Positions 52,152 to 63,158 are shown, counted from the first letter of the stretch. The stretch is 64,000 bases of DNA from Blastocladiella emersonii ATCC 22665 (GCA_025594325.1 JANHCV010000001.1:496001-560000); one strand, 5' to 3'. Translations and numbers: made by a program. Notes: a model not told the origin generated them from the letters alone.

Positions 52152-53297
52152 ATGTCCCTCTTCTACCGCAACGTGTCCCTCGAACTGTTGTCCGTGAGCC
52201 CTGACGACGCCGATCACGGGGCGGTTGCAAGCACCAAGCGTGACGTTGAACGACTGGACACAATGCTTGCGAACGCCTTCTATGTCGCGCATGCTATGCC
52301 TGGCCGGTCTGACCTTGACGACTACCCTGGGTGTGCCGTATGGGCGTGCATACCCGACATCGACACGACGACATATTTGCTCCTCAAAAACAATTCTGGC
52401 TCTGCGTACATCGTCCATCTCATCTCGTGCGCGAGCGGCAAGCTCTTGGCCGAGTTCACGCTCGCATCGGATTGCGAGCCGAGCTATGTCAATCTTGGCG
52501 AGCTTGCCCAGCCCAAGTTTCCGCTGCGCATCGACTGGTGCCTTGCCGAAACGGCCGACCACGACAACTTTCGCCCAATTAACGGCAAGCTACTCGGGTT
52601 CTACTGGATTGGATTGACCGACGAGGTGTGCCCTGTTCTTTGCAGCAGCGAGCGCGAGATGCTTGCACCCGTTGTCGAAGCGGCTATCGCAGGGCTCCCG
52701 CCCCCGCCGGTCACCTCGGACTGCGAGCCCAGTCCTCTCATGGCGCAGGAGACCACCAAGCGCACATCCGATTACTGCCGGCGTCGCGGTCAAGTTACGC
52801 CATCTCGCGCCAATCTCGTAGTCAAGAGCAACTTTGACCAACGGAAGCGCGAGATCTCTATCGCTGGTCACTCCAGTGAGTTCCGCAACTTTCCGCAGTA
52901 CTGCATTGCCGCTGCTGCATCCGAGTCCGTCGCGCTTCCCACGCTCACGCTCGCGCCTGCTTCTCCGTCCATTGCTGTGCCTTCCAAGCGCAAGCGCTCC
53001 TCACCTCAGCGTTCCAACACCGAGGTTCCTTTGTTGCGCGATACTCTCCATTCCGGCACTACCAACTCCAGCGATGCAGCCAATGAACCGCATGGGGTCA
53101 AGACCACCGACCCGCTCATTACTTTGTCGACTTCTGCCGCTGCCGCTGCCCCCGCCGCTGCTGGCGTGGCTTCCAGCGCCAGTGGCAGTGCCAGCACCGA
53201 GCGAACGGGGTCGATGTCAATGCAGAAGCGGCCCCGGCTGAACAATGAGCAGCAGCGGCCGAAGACGCATGGTGGGGGGAAGACGAAATCGAAGTGA
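52152..53297 (+). CDS. Accessory protein of unknown function with basic C-terminus
   Basis: The intact 381-residue ORF from ATG 52152 has no recognised family. The first 180 residues look globular (MSLFYRNVSLELLSVSPDDA; YPGCAVWACIPDIDTTTYLL; GKLLGFYWIGLTDEVCPVLC) with six or more Cys. After residue 190 it is disordered, with basic clusters (PSKRKRSSPQ; QKRPRLNNEQQRP; KTHGGGKTKSK) that resemble nuclear signals. Third-position GC is visibly lower than in the genes of region 1 and codons such as CTT, TCT, GTT and AAT are common. That fits recent acquisition or weak codon selection, as expected for a gene amid transposons. Confidence 0.55.
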   Translation: MSLFYRNVSLELLSVSPDDADHGAVASTKRDVERLDTMLANAFYVAHAMPGRSDLDDYPGCAVWACIPDIDTTTYLLLKNNSGSAYIVHLISCASGKLLAEFTLASDCEPSYVNLGELAQPKFPLRIDWCLAETADHDNFRPINGKLLGFYWIGLTDEVCPVLCSSEREMLAPVVEAAIAGLPPPPVTSDCEPSPLMAQETTKRTSDYCRRRGQVTPSRANLVVKSNFDQRKREISIAGHSSEFRNFPQYCIAAAASESVALPTLTLAPASPSIAVPSKRKRSSPQRSNTEVPLLRDTLHSGTTNSSDAANEPHGVKTTDPLITLSTSAAAAAPAAAGVASSASGSASTERTGSMSMQKRPRLNNEQQRPKTHGGGKTKSK

Positions 53298-53499
53298 AAG
53301 AACATCAGACGGAGGAGCTTTGCATTGGTGCACCCTGATGGCGAGCTTTGATTATGGCGGCCAGCTTCCTCCCATCTGTTTGTTTTGAATATCAATGCAC
53401 ACACCTTGACTCGGAGAGTGAGCCTTGATCGCTCATGTCTCGGCAGTAGGCGGCTCTCAATGGATATTGAGACAGACCTCAATTTGAGGTTTCAACGAC

Positions 53500-54460
53500 T
53501 AGCGAAGAGCACCGCGGAGGGAAACACGACGCTGGTGATGTCGGACCCACTTGAATACTGAGAGGCCCCGGAATCGGGGATCAGCTTGCAGCTTGCCCGG
53601 CGACGTATTCACGTAGTCGTGGAGTTGTTGACTGCCCAGGTCTAGCGTGTTTTTGAAAAGATCGAGCGTCTGCGACCACGTCTCGTCGTGAATCGGAACC
53701 ACCTTGTAGATGATGCGGAACGGCTCAAACATGATCGTGTAGGTCATGACCCGTGATTCGTTGCTGAGGATATCGGAAGACTGGCTGCCCTGATTGTTGA
53801 ACAGTGGCACAGGAACAACCTTGATCGCGCGAACCGCAACGATGAGCTTGCCGACTGCTGGATGCGTGACGCGGAACTTGTACCAAGGTTGGCGTGGCGA
53901 CCGCGTTTGGCGCGCGTCGCGTTGCCGTCGTTAGCATCGTCTTTAGGCACGGACAGCTGGGAGCGGTTCGTCGCGGCCTTGATAGGCTCCACACGACAGC
54001 TCCGAACGAAGTCGTACAGCGAGAGTGACTCGAGCTCGCTGGGTCAGTACATGCAGTGGTCGCAGATCGTGACATTGTCGGTGATCGGGCGGTTGGAGAA
54101 CGTGATGCGCTCGTCGTCGTTCCCGTCGTCCTCCTGCTCCAGCTCGCGTTCATCGTTGACTGCCGCGGCGCCGTCCTTGCCAACGCACAGCGCGTTGGAC
54201 ATTCTTGGCGTGCTCGAGGAGGGCGTGCGTGTTGTACGAGAACGACGGCACCTTGACGACGTAGTTGGCGATGCAGTGGATGACGTTGGCGGGGTTGCCG
54301 GCCTTCATGACGAGGTTTTCGATGCCCATGTTCAAGGCCAGGAGCGCGACGATGGTCGGGATGTACGAGTCGATCGAGTGGTGCAGTCGCTGTTGGAATG
54401 CGACGGCCTTGGAGCTCGCCCGTTTTGGGATCTAACACGATCTCGATACACGCGACCACG
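53500..54460 (-). mobile_element. Decayed Helitron-like replicase/helicase fragment
   Basis: Pieces of one protein lie on the minus strand in shifted frames. They are SIDSYIPTIVALLALNMGIE then NPANVIHCIANYVVKVPSFS (54,380-54,150); RITFSNRPITDNVTICDHCM, an in-frame stop near 54,045, then PSELESLSLYDFVRSC; and finally SRVMTYTIMFEPFRIIYKVV with DETWSQTLDLF (53,760-53,640). The order 'IANYVVK / LxSLYDF / FEPFR..TW' recalls the region between the Rep and helicase domains in eukaryotic Helitrons and their PIF1-associated proteins. No intact P-loop helicase or HUH motif remains. The copy is a non-functional fragment. The family call rests on motif memory. Confidence 0.45.
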
Positions 54461-54612
54461 TTGAGGAGTTTGGCGTTGTTGAGGGCAGTGTCTCGATTAA
54501 AGCAATGAGGTTTGTATTGAGTTGAGCTGCTATTACGGTGAAGCTGAGAAGCGGAACATGAGATCTCACGATTCCCTCAGAACTCCATGAAAAGCGGAGA
54601 AAATGGACACGG

Positions 54613-55015
54613 AAAAGTTGAAGTGTACTCGACTGGGAGGACGCTCGGCCAGATAGACGTGCGATCTTGGCGGAGAAGAAGATCGAGGCGGTGAAGAGGT
54701 TCACAAGAGGGTCGGTGAAGAGGTTCACAAGAGGGTCGGTGAAGAGGTTCACGAGAGGAGACAGTGAGGGGGTTCACGAGAGGACAACAGGCTGTATGTG
54801 GTGGCTAATACTAGCAACTGGTCAAAGGAACAAGAGAGAGAGGGGATGCGGAGGCGCGTCGTCCGATGTGAGCGGGCCGACGCGTCGCTCGGTGAGGTGA
54901 GGCGGTCCGCGGCGATGACAAAGGAGATCGGCGCGGTGCGCGTGACGCGCGTGACGCGGGCGGGGTCGCACGCGTCCGGTGACTGTGGCGCAACGCGGTC
55001 ACGTGTACTTGAACT
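54613..55015 (-). repeat. Left (3') LTR of the Copia element
   Basis: This is the copy of the LTR attached to the leftward Copia coding region. Its inner boundary at 55,015 follows the pol stop (55,043) and a purine-rich tract on the minus strand (GGTCGGGGGAG), the expected polypurine tract. The last 235 bp match the solo copy at 38,835-39,069. The outer boundary is blurred by a minisatellite of about 24-bp units at 54,690-54,780. I could not find a matching right LTR. Confidence 0.65.
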
Positions 55016-55042
55016 CTCCCCCGACCGCCGGGCGAGTCGAGC

Positions 55043-57370
55043 TTACGCGTCGGACTCGGCGTGCTCGTGGATGAGCGACCGCGGGACGAGGCCGAGACTG
55101 GACACGGCCCACTGGAACGCCTTGGCATCGACAATGGCCTTGGTGAAGAAGTCGGCGAGGTTGAGCGCCGACGCGACCTTCTGGAGCGAGATGATGCCGC
55201 GCTTGACCTTGTCGCGGAGGAACTCGATGGAGACCGAGATGTGCTTGACTGAGCGGCACACGGCATCGGTTCGAGTCACGGCGATCAGCGGCTCGTTGTC
55301 CTCGAGCAGCACGGGCGGGTTGATCTCGGAGTGCGTCATCTGCTTGAGCAGGTCGCGGATCCAGATGACCTCGTGCGTCGCCTCGGTGGCGGCGTTGAGC
55401 TCCGACTCGACCGTGGACAGCGCGACCCATGGCTGGCGCTTGGACATCCACGCGACGGCGGCGCCCGCAATCGAGATGACGACGCCCGTGGTCGAGCGGC
55501 ACGTCTCCTTGTCGCCCGCGTAGTCGGCGTCGGCGTAGCAGCGCCTCGACTCGTTGATGGGCGCCTTGCGGGCGAACTTGAGGCCGTGGTCGGTCGTGTT
55601 GGACACGTAGTGGCAGATCTGGTTGAGCACCTTGCGATCTGCGAAAGTCGGGCACGCCGCGCGGCGGGACGCGACGCCGACCGCGAACGAGTTGTCGGGG
55701 CGCGACACGGTGGCGAGGTGGAGCAGCGCGCCGAGAACCGACTGGTACGCGCGAGTGCGGTCCGCGTCGAGCGTGGTGGTCGAGTGCGTGGTGTCGACCT
55801 GCGACGCGTTGTACATGTCGTCGCCGGGGGTACCCGCGTCGAGCGTGGCACCCGCGGTCTTGGGCGACCTGAGCATCGTGTTGGTGATACCGGACTCGGG
55901 CAACCCATCTGCCCGATCCAGATGTAGTCCTCGTGCTGGACCACCTCCATGTTGAGGAACGAGTCAGCGAGACCGAGGTCCTTGATGTCGAAGACCTTGG
56001 CGAGGTCGGCCTTGACACCCTTGACCTGCTCCTCATCGTCGCCGCCGATCAGGAGGTCGTCGACGTAGCAGATGAGGTTGGTGACGCGGCCGTCGAGCAG
56101 GCGCGTGAACACGCACGGGTCGGCCGAGGTGTGCTTGAACCCGAGCTTCTTGACCTCGGACGAAAAGAGCAGGTACCAGTGACGGCCTGCGTCCTTGAGG
56201 CCGTACAGCGACTTGTTGAGCCGGTACACGTCGTCATCGGCGGCGCCGACACCGGGTGGCGGCCGCATGTACACGGGTTTCGGGAGCACAGCGTGGACGT
56301 ACGCGGACGACACATCCATGGAGTGAATGCGCCAATCGCGCGACGCGGCGACGGCGAAGAAGGCGCGGATCGACGCGTACGAGACCGTGGGCGAGTAACA
56401 GTTGTCGACGTCGATCCCGGCGCGCTGTTGATCTCCTCGGGCGACGAGGCGCGCCTTGAAGATGTCCTTGGCGGCCTTGTACGCGTAGACCCACTGCGAG
56501 CCGATGATGCGGGCGTCGGCGGGGACGTCGGCCTTCTTGATCACGGTCCAGGTACCGTTCTTGTACAGCGACGTGAGCTCCTTGATCTGGGCGCTGGCCC
56601 AGCGCTCGCGGTCGGTCGACCTGCACGCGTCGCGGAAGTTGCGCGGCACGTCGATCACGGTGAGGACCACCGACTGAGTCGGCTCACGAGCAAACTCCCA
56701 CGGCAGGTGGTGTGGTGGTGCTGTACTCGCGGCCGCGGTGATCTCGTCGCGCGGAGATGGCGTAGATGAGGTTGGAGCCGGGGACTCCTGCTGCTGCGCG
56801 GACATGGCGTGATGCCCGCTGTTCTTGCGCGTGTCGCGGTTGGCGATGGTCGAGTCGCGCGGCGTGCGGAACAGCGTCACGAGCGGGTAATTGTCGGGTA
56901 GCGGGTCCTCGTTGTCCTGGGACACTGCCACGTTGGCCTGCGCCCGCGCAGTCGTGCGACCGCCGCGCGTGGTGAGGGCCTTGCGTGGCAGCTCGTAGTT
57001 GCCCGTCTTGGGGTTGTAGACGAGACCGTCGAACTCGTCAGCGTTCTCCTCGTCGTCCTGGTCGACCGCCGGTGCTGGTGCGGGTACACGCGGTTCGGGA
57101 ACCGGTGGTGTCGCGGGACGCGGCGAGGTGGTCGAGGACGACGGGGTCGAGTTGTTGAGGGCAGGCGAATTGGTGCGCGACAAGGGATCCTCGTAGTGGG
57201 GATCGCGGGGATCGTAGCGCGCACCGTCGTCCGTGACGTGGTGCGTCTCGAGGTCCTTGAACATGCGGCGAAACGCCTCGACGCTCGACGTGGCGCGCTT
57301 GATGAGCGAGCGCTCGTCGAAGATGGCGATACGCACGCGCGCGATCTTGCGCGTGGACAGGTTGAGCAGG
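55043..57370 (-). pseudogene. Copia pol 3' part: reverse transcriptase and RNase H
   Basis: The frame at 57,336-55,910 codes a Copia RT: WTVIKKADVPADARIIGSQW, KARLVARGDQQRAGIDVDNC, SPTVSYASIRAFFAVAASRD, YMRPPPGV, LNKSLYGLKDAGRHWY and the catalytic LICYVDDLLIGG (YVDD near 56,060). The frame changes near 55,905 and continues with RNase H and its linker: YQSVLGALLHLATVSRPDNS, CYADADYAGDKETCRSTTGV, STVESELNAATEATHEVIWI and VKHISVSIEFLRDKV, ending at 55,043. Without the frameshift the sequence would look nearly complete, so decay is recent or partly due to sequencing indels. Confidence 0.88.
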
Positions 57371-57379
57371 ATCTATCTG

Positions 57380-59000
57380 CTTCTTGGCCTCGTCGTCACC
57401 GTGGCCGAGGAAACTGTACGGCTGAGCCGTTGGCTCGAGCTTGCCAATGTGCGAGCCGTGGATGACGGGCGCGTACGCGGTCACGCCCCACGCGCGGATG
57501 TTGGCGAGGTTCGGGACGCGGCCGTGCAGCATCTCAAACGGCGTCTTCCAGTCGAGGGCAAACCGCGGTGTTCGATTCCACACGAAGTTCGCGTGGTCAA
57601 TCGCGTACCACCACAGCGAGGTGGCGGCGGTGCTCCTCAACGAGCCTGTACCGCGGGTTGAACAGCTGGTGCAGCGCGTCGCGGCCTGCGTGGCCGAACC
57701 GCAGGTGCGTGATAATGGCCAAGATGATTGACTCGGCCTCGGATCTCGATGGCGAGGATCGAGGGCTGGCGGATGTTGAGGGCGAGGTCTCGGCGGCCGT
57801 GCCGGATGGTGGCGATGGTGGTGGTGCCGAAGAAGATGATGGCGCCAACAACGCGGCGGCAGCAGTGCCGGTCGCCGTGGCCGTGTCCGAGGTCGCTCCC
57901 CCCATCTTGGCCAGGTTTGCGAACGCGAGTAGTAGGCGATCGAGATAGTCGTGCTCGCGCGGGTCGGCTCCCCCGACGTCGGTGAGCGGCGGACCTGCTC
58001 CCCCGACGTCGGCAGGCGGGTCCTCGGGTAGAAGAGCGGCGTCGCCGAGCATGGAGTCGAGCACGGTGGCCGAGACGGGCTCGTTGGAGCCAAACGACTC
58101 GACGTCGCCGTCAAAGTGGTGGTCAGGCTCGTTGACGTGGCCGGCCAAGTACACGTTGTGCATGGCGTGGTTGAGCATGTCGAGGAAGTTCAGGCCGAGC
58201 GCGGGCGTCTCGGCGGCGGTGTTGTCCGACGACTGGAAGTCGAGGAACACGGACGGGTCCGTCATGGCAATGGCGGGGTGCGAGACCCGCTTGTCGGTGA
58301 TGATGGTCGTGTTGAGCAGCGGCACGTTGCCCAAGTTATCGAGCTTGATCTCGTGCGTGATGGCGCCGTCCCACAAGGTCGCGGCGGGGTCGCGGGCGCA
58401 GATACTCACGCCGCCGTCGAACATCTCGACCTTGTAGCCGCTGCCCTTGGCCGCGAGCACGTTGAACGACACGATCGGGACGATGAGCTTGGGCACGAAG
58501 AAGGTGTTGGCCATGAGGATCCAGACGGGCTTCTTCTCAGTGGTGGTGCACTCGCGAGGATGTGCTTGCCCGTGGCGGCCTGGATCTTGATGGGTCGGAG
58601 CAGCTTGCGCGCGTTGCGCAGGTGGCGGAACACGTTGGTCATGGTATTCGACGCGCCCGAGTCGCCAACGAAGGCGGTCTGCCAGCGGGCGATCTGCTTG
58701 GCGAGCTCCTTATTGAGGAACTGGGGCTTGATGTAGTGCTTCACCTTCTCGCGGCGCGAGGCGATGATGGTGAAGGCGACCGGCAGCGTGTTGGTGGGAC
58801 ACTTTCGTTGGTCGGAGTTGGTGGTGGGCTTGCCGTTGGGCGAGATGATGGGCGGCTCGTCAACGAGCATGGCGTTTTGGACGGGCGAGGATGGTGGCGA
58901 CGGGTGCCGAGGATCTGGAGCGGGCGGCGAAAGGGGAGCAGGGACGGGTCGGGGCGCGACGTCTACTGCTCCCCACGGCCGTTTCCCGACGTTGTGCGGT
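57380..59000 (-). pseudogene. Copia pol 5' part: protease, GAG-pre-integrase and integrase tail
   Basis: The protease active site reads TAFVGDSGASNTMTNVF (about 58,640-58,690). A frame change near 58,510 leads to FNVLAAKGSGYKVEMFDGGV and the pre-integrase zinc region (THLRFGHAGRDALHQLF). Then, in another frame, only the end of integrase remains: LWWYAIDHANFVWNRTPRFA, LDWKTPFEMLHGRVPNLANI and AYAPVIHGSHIGKLEP. The D-D-E core that should lie between, roughly 150-200 residues, is missing, and the junction is near 57,630. Confidence 0.8.
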
Positions 59001-60261
59001 TGGCGGGCGCGTACTTGTGCACGTGCCACTCGCCCTGGCGCTGGCTCGGCTCGAAGCCGCGCGGCGGCGGGCCCGACTCGTAGCCCTCGTAGCGCGGGTC
59101 GTGGTTTGGGCTGAACTCGCCCCACGGCCGGATCGGGCAGCGGATCTCGTTGTGGCCGGTGACCTTCTTCTTGTCCTTGTAGATGCACCACTTGCACTTG
59201 CGCAGGCGGTCGTCGCCGGTGCGCGGGCGTTTTGGGTTGCCGTGGACGTGGTCGTGGTGGTTGGAGCCGCGGTCGGTGCGGGAGGATGATGATGAAGAGG
59301 AAGAGGACGACGACGAGGATGCCGACGGCGTGTTGGACTCGTCGTGATGCTTGCGCTTACCGGCGCCCGACGAGGTGCGCGGGACCCACGAGTGGTCGCC
59401 AAACTCGTCCTGCAGCTTCTCGCACAGCGCCTCGATAGTGGGCGTCTTGCTGCAGGCGCGCGAGATGTGCGACGCGACCGCCTCGCTCTGGCCGTCGAAC
59501 TTGGCTCGGAACAGCGAGATGATCTCGTCAATGCGCAGGTGGGTGCCGGGAATGCACGCGTCGACGAGCGAGATCTCAGCGCGGAACGCGGAGGCGAACG
59601 TCTTGGCGGACGGGAAGGCGCCGGGGCGGAGGTCCTTGAGCTTCTTCATGGCGCGGTCGCGGCGCTCAACGAGTACGTCGAGGTTCTGGTACTGGTCCAT
59701 CATGTGCGCCCACACGTCGCACGCGTGGGGGAGGTGCGTGTAGGCGGCGCTCGACGAGTGGTGGCCCATGAGCAACAGCAGCTTGTCGCGGATCATGGTG
59801 TCGAGATTCGAGAAGTGGATGATACTGGCGTTGTTACCGGCGAACGTGACCGTGTTGAGCGTGGTCGGGTCTTTCTTGATGATGCAGAGTTGCTTTCTGC
59901 AGAGTAGACGGTGCTTGATCTCGTCGGCGGGGAAGTCGATCCAGCCGTCGGTCAGGCGCCACGTAATCGGGTCGAAGGCGTCCGATTGCTCGGTGGGCAG
60001 GGAGTAGCGCCAATCGATGCCGGTCGTGACGACGGGTGCCGGCGAGGTAGACAAGAAGGCGGCGGCCGCCGCGGCGGCGCGGGCGACCGTCGAGACGATG
60101 GTCTCCTCGAGGTGACCCACCTTGGACTTAGGGTTGGTGGTCTTGAGCTCAGCCGCCTTGAGCTTACCGTCGGCGACAGCGAGTGCGTCGGCCGAGGTCT
60201 GCGCGCGGTGGCGGGCAAGCGGTGCCCGTCCCCACGGGCTTTGTTCACGGGCCGCTGTCAC
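58963..60261 (-). pseudogene. Copia gag with CCHC-type knuckle
   Basis: About 430 codons are open in this frame. The capsid-like part has VVTTGIDWRYSLPTEQSDAF, MIRDKLLLLMGHHSSSAAYT and HACDVWAHMMDQYQNLDVLV, as in Copia UBN2-type gag. A poly-Ser run and basic stretch (GNPKRPRTGDDRLRK) precede a zinc knuckle, CKWCIYKDKKKVTGHNEIRC. No ATG starts this frame; the first codon here is GTG, so the true start is lost or in a shifted frame. Confidence 0.75.
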
Positions 60262-60343
60262 AAGGCGCCTTGCTTGCGCTCCTTGGACCGCGTATTAACG
60301 TTCTGCGTGCCGTCAATTGTAGTCGTAATCGCTCAAGCATCTC

Positions 60344-60360
60344 CATCGGGAAATGGGGGG
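60344..60360 (+). repeat. Left terminal inverted repeat (16/17 match)
   Basis: CATCGGGAAATGGGGGG. It matches the reverse complement of 63,142-63,158 and the sequence at 63,329-63,345 except one T to G change. Confidence 0.65.
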
Positions 60361-62896
60361 TCACCCCGCTGCGGTGAACTTCGAAGATCTTCTTAGATTA
60401 CTGTGATCTAGAGAGATCTTGGGTCTACAGAAATCTAAACTCACTTTTGCGGTTCGCGGCGAGACCAGTACAAAGATCTCGGGTGAGCATCATAGATCTC
60501 CAAGTGACTCTCGAGTGAGTGATCTACAACTCTTAAATGGGAATCTCGGGCTTACTGAGCAGCCACGGGAGAAATCGTGCGCAATGCGTTCATCGCTGTA
60601 TGATCACAGCTCTGATCGACACTGGCTTCCACGTGAGCGGCGCAAAATCTCAAAAAAAAAAAAAACCTGAGGCATTCCACATCTCTTGATGGATAAAGCC
60701 ACCTTCAACGAACCATTCACAGGCTAACTAGCACTAGCGACGCTAAGTAAATTGCTGCTCATCAACGAACTGAGTGCGTGAAACAGGGACAGTACTGCAT
60801 AGACGGGTGTGCCAAGGCTTGATTCTTGATTGCCGCTTCCGGCGAGTGAAATCACGGTAGCGCGGGCGAGGGAAGACAGGTGATGGCCCGCTTGCAGCCC
60901 CACGCTCAAGAAACAACGGTTTAACAGACACCTGTCTCGTGGAACCATCGTTCATCACGACAGCTCTTGCGCACATCAATCAATCGTCGAAATTGAACTG
61001 ATGGATTGTGGCTGTTGCGACGTGACACAGCCAGGGACGAGTGTTCCTCTGAAGCAAGCCCACGCCGTATGACCGCGTGGATGTGTTGAAGCTGGAACAA
61101 GTAGAGCGTGAATCACCTCAGACACCATTTCAGCATCGGTCGTTCGCACGTTGTTTTTGCGTGTTGGGACTTGCACGGCTCAATCAAGCGAACGAGGAGC
61201 ACTGGGAACGTGCTACTGAAGGGCAGGGAGGAAACGGCGAAGCGCGACGATACCATTAAGCTTTCGGTCGATAATGGACCTCTATGAGCATTATCTGCAG
61301 GATTCTAGTGTTCAGGGCCGCGCAGCAGGCCGGGCTGAGCAGAGTCGGCCGCGATCCGGGGCTGCTCTGGAGGCACTACGCCGCGGGCCTGTGCGGTCCA
61401 TGTGTCGGTGACTAGGGGAATACAGCGTTTCAGTGATGCGCTCATAAGGCGTGTGCTGTGGGTTTCCGGCGAGAGAGAAAGGGAGCGGATCCGGCGACGC
61501 GACGACGCGGTGCACGGGCAGAGTGCGACGTTCACGCGCACGTGCGGATCGGCGCCACACGCTAGCGCCCGTTTTCGGCGCCAAGTCCTCCGAACGCCAC
61601 CGCCCGCCTTCGCCGCCGCCGACTTCCTCTCTCTTGTCAACCGCTCGTCCTTGCGCTCAACTCCTCCACAAAGCATTCAACTCCATGCACTTGCTCCGAA
61701 ACTGCATCTTCTCCTCCGCTATGGGCCCCCATCGGGTATGCGCCGTACTGTCCTTGCGCCGTCGTGTGTGCGCCGCCTTGCCACCTTGCACGGCTGCCGC
61801 CGGCAGACTCAACCTCGCGCCGCTCGCCGCCGCACCGGTCCTCCCTTACAATACCGATGCTTCTCCTCACACCCTCGCTGACTAGGTCCCGCTGCGGCTG
61901 ATGCTGAGCGCTCGACCAGCCAACGCCACCCTTACTTCTCGCGGTCGCCCTGATCGCCCCTGACGTGGGCGACGTGGCTGCGTCCGTCAATCCAGTCACC
62001 CTGACCATCTCGAGCTCGTGACGACCCGCAGCCGCACGCTCATGGCTCCTCGTGTCGTCGCCGTCATCGCGATCCCGCATGACATGTGGCGCGTGTGGCA
62101 ACGGCGCCTGGCGACCGCAAGCACGCGGTTCTGCTTGAGGTCACGTTCGGCCTGACCCGCTGGGCAACGACGTACGTGTGCGGCCGTCCGATTCGGACTG
62201 TCACCTCGCCACGATCGGATTCTGACCGCCCCGCCTACAGAACCTACGCCTGGGACATCATCAAGCCTTTCTTGCCCACATCATCCTCTCGTGCAACCTC
62301 GGCGACCCCGTCCCGCTCCTCAACTCGTGCGTGTTTTCTTCGCGTATCTATTCGCGCTCACTAACGTCACCGCTTGTCAACGAAGCATATTCGCTTGGCC
62401 CGATACTATTCGCCGCCGTGGATCGACTCAGAACTGTTCACCCGCTCGCCAACACGGTCCCGCACTACGCGGCGCACTGGTACGCGCTGTGCGCAGCGTT
62501 GCGCTGGATTCGAGGTTCACGATCTCGTTACACCCGTGTAGTTTGATCCTGTGACTCACGCACACGTCGAGGACGCCAATTCGGGCACGATGGACCTCCA
62601 CCAGTTCCGCTGCACGCACCTCAACACTCAGCTCGCAAGCATCAAGTGTGGCGCGATTGTTCAACCACCTCCTCCGCGTGGCCGAGCGCGACTTTGGGCG
62701 TCGAGTGGCCGTCGTCGCTTAGACCTCTGCGGAGGGCTTCACAGCCCTCAAGGATGTGCCGACCAGCCGAGGCGCAAAACTGCGGGGTTCCTCCGTGAGC
62801 GACGACGATTTGTGGCGTGTGGATGACGCTCGGAATAGATCGTGGTTTTGCTCACTAGATATCCTGTTGCCTACTGAAATCCCTCGGAATTGGAAG

Positions 62897-63138
62897 AGAT
62901 CTCTTGAGGTGCGCGAGATCTGAGCAGGCGCAATGGATCTGCTGGCGCGAAAGGAGCTGAGCTGGGACCTACTGGAGGTATAGATCTGTGCGAGATCTAT
63001 GGTAGATCTATGAGAGATCTATATTCGACACGACAAGAGCAATATATTACTCGTGATCTAGTGGATTACTCGCCCAGCCATTTGGGCCACCTCCACCCTT
63101 AGATCTATGGGAGATCTAGGTAGATCACTGAGAGATCT
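62897..63138. repeat. Array of nine AGATCT palindromes (right subterminal)
   Basis: AGATCT starts at 62,897, 62,916, 62,982, 62,993, 63,004, 63,015, 63,101, 63,112 and 63,133. Six of these form 11-bp-spaced groups. Elsewhere in the window the hexamer is sporadic (fewer than about ten seen over 60 kb). Confidence 0.85.
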
Positions 63139-63141
63139 TCG

Positions 63142-63158
63142 CCCCCAATTTCCCGATG
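63142..63158 (-). repeat. Right terminal inverted repeat (17/17 match to the next copy)
   Basis: Reads CATCGGGAAATTGGGGG on the minus strand, identical to the plus-strand sequence at 63,329-63,345. Confidence 0.7.

Larger units (their letters stand above)
55043..60261 (-). mobile_element. Copia (Ty1/copia) LTR retrotransposon, internally deleted and frameshifted
   Basis: The element reads leftward: gag, protease, a residue of integrase, reverse transcriptase, RNase H. Order protease-integrase-RT defines Copia. The copy is broken: no ATG for gag in frame, a large deletion of the integrase catalytic core near 57,630, a frame change near 57,370, and another near 55,905 between RT and RNase H. 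It is flanked on the left by its LTR and on the right by the DNA-transposon-like element starting at 60,344. That element appears to have replaced or split the right end. Confidence 0.88.
60344..63158. mobile_element. DNA-transposon-like element with 17-bp terminal inverted repeats and AGATCT subterminal arrays
   Basis: The left end CATCGGGAAATGGGGGG (60,344-60,360) and right end CCCCCAATTTCCCGATG (63,142-63,158) are inverted repeats with one mismatch. Just inside, the left end has four AGATCT (60,385-60,499) and the right end nine (62,897-63,138). The inside (about 60.5-62.85 kb) has no ORF I can assign. It includes a 13-14 nt A run near 60,652 and several short ORFs of doubtful value. No clear target-site duplication is visible outside the CAT/ATG ends. 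It is probably a non-autonomous copy of a family whose other copy starts at 63,329. Confidence 0.55.

Noticed and set aside
53862-54464. A 200-codon plus-strand ORF
   Set aside because: It lies opposite the decayed Helitron-like protein, which has recognisable pieces in the minus strand.
60300-60660. Search for the right-hand LTR of the Copia element
   Set aside because: No similarity to 54,613-55,015 was seen; the sequence instead becomes the AGATCT element, so no right LTR is annotated.
61400-62560. Several 70-160 codon ORFs inside the DNA-transposon-like element
   Set aside because: Short, overlapping in several frames, Arg/Ser/Pro-rich and without motifs; I could not choose one as a gene.
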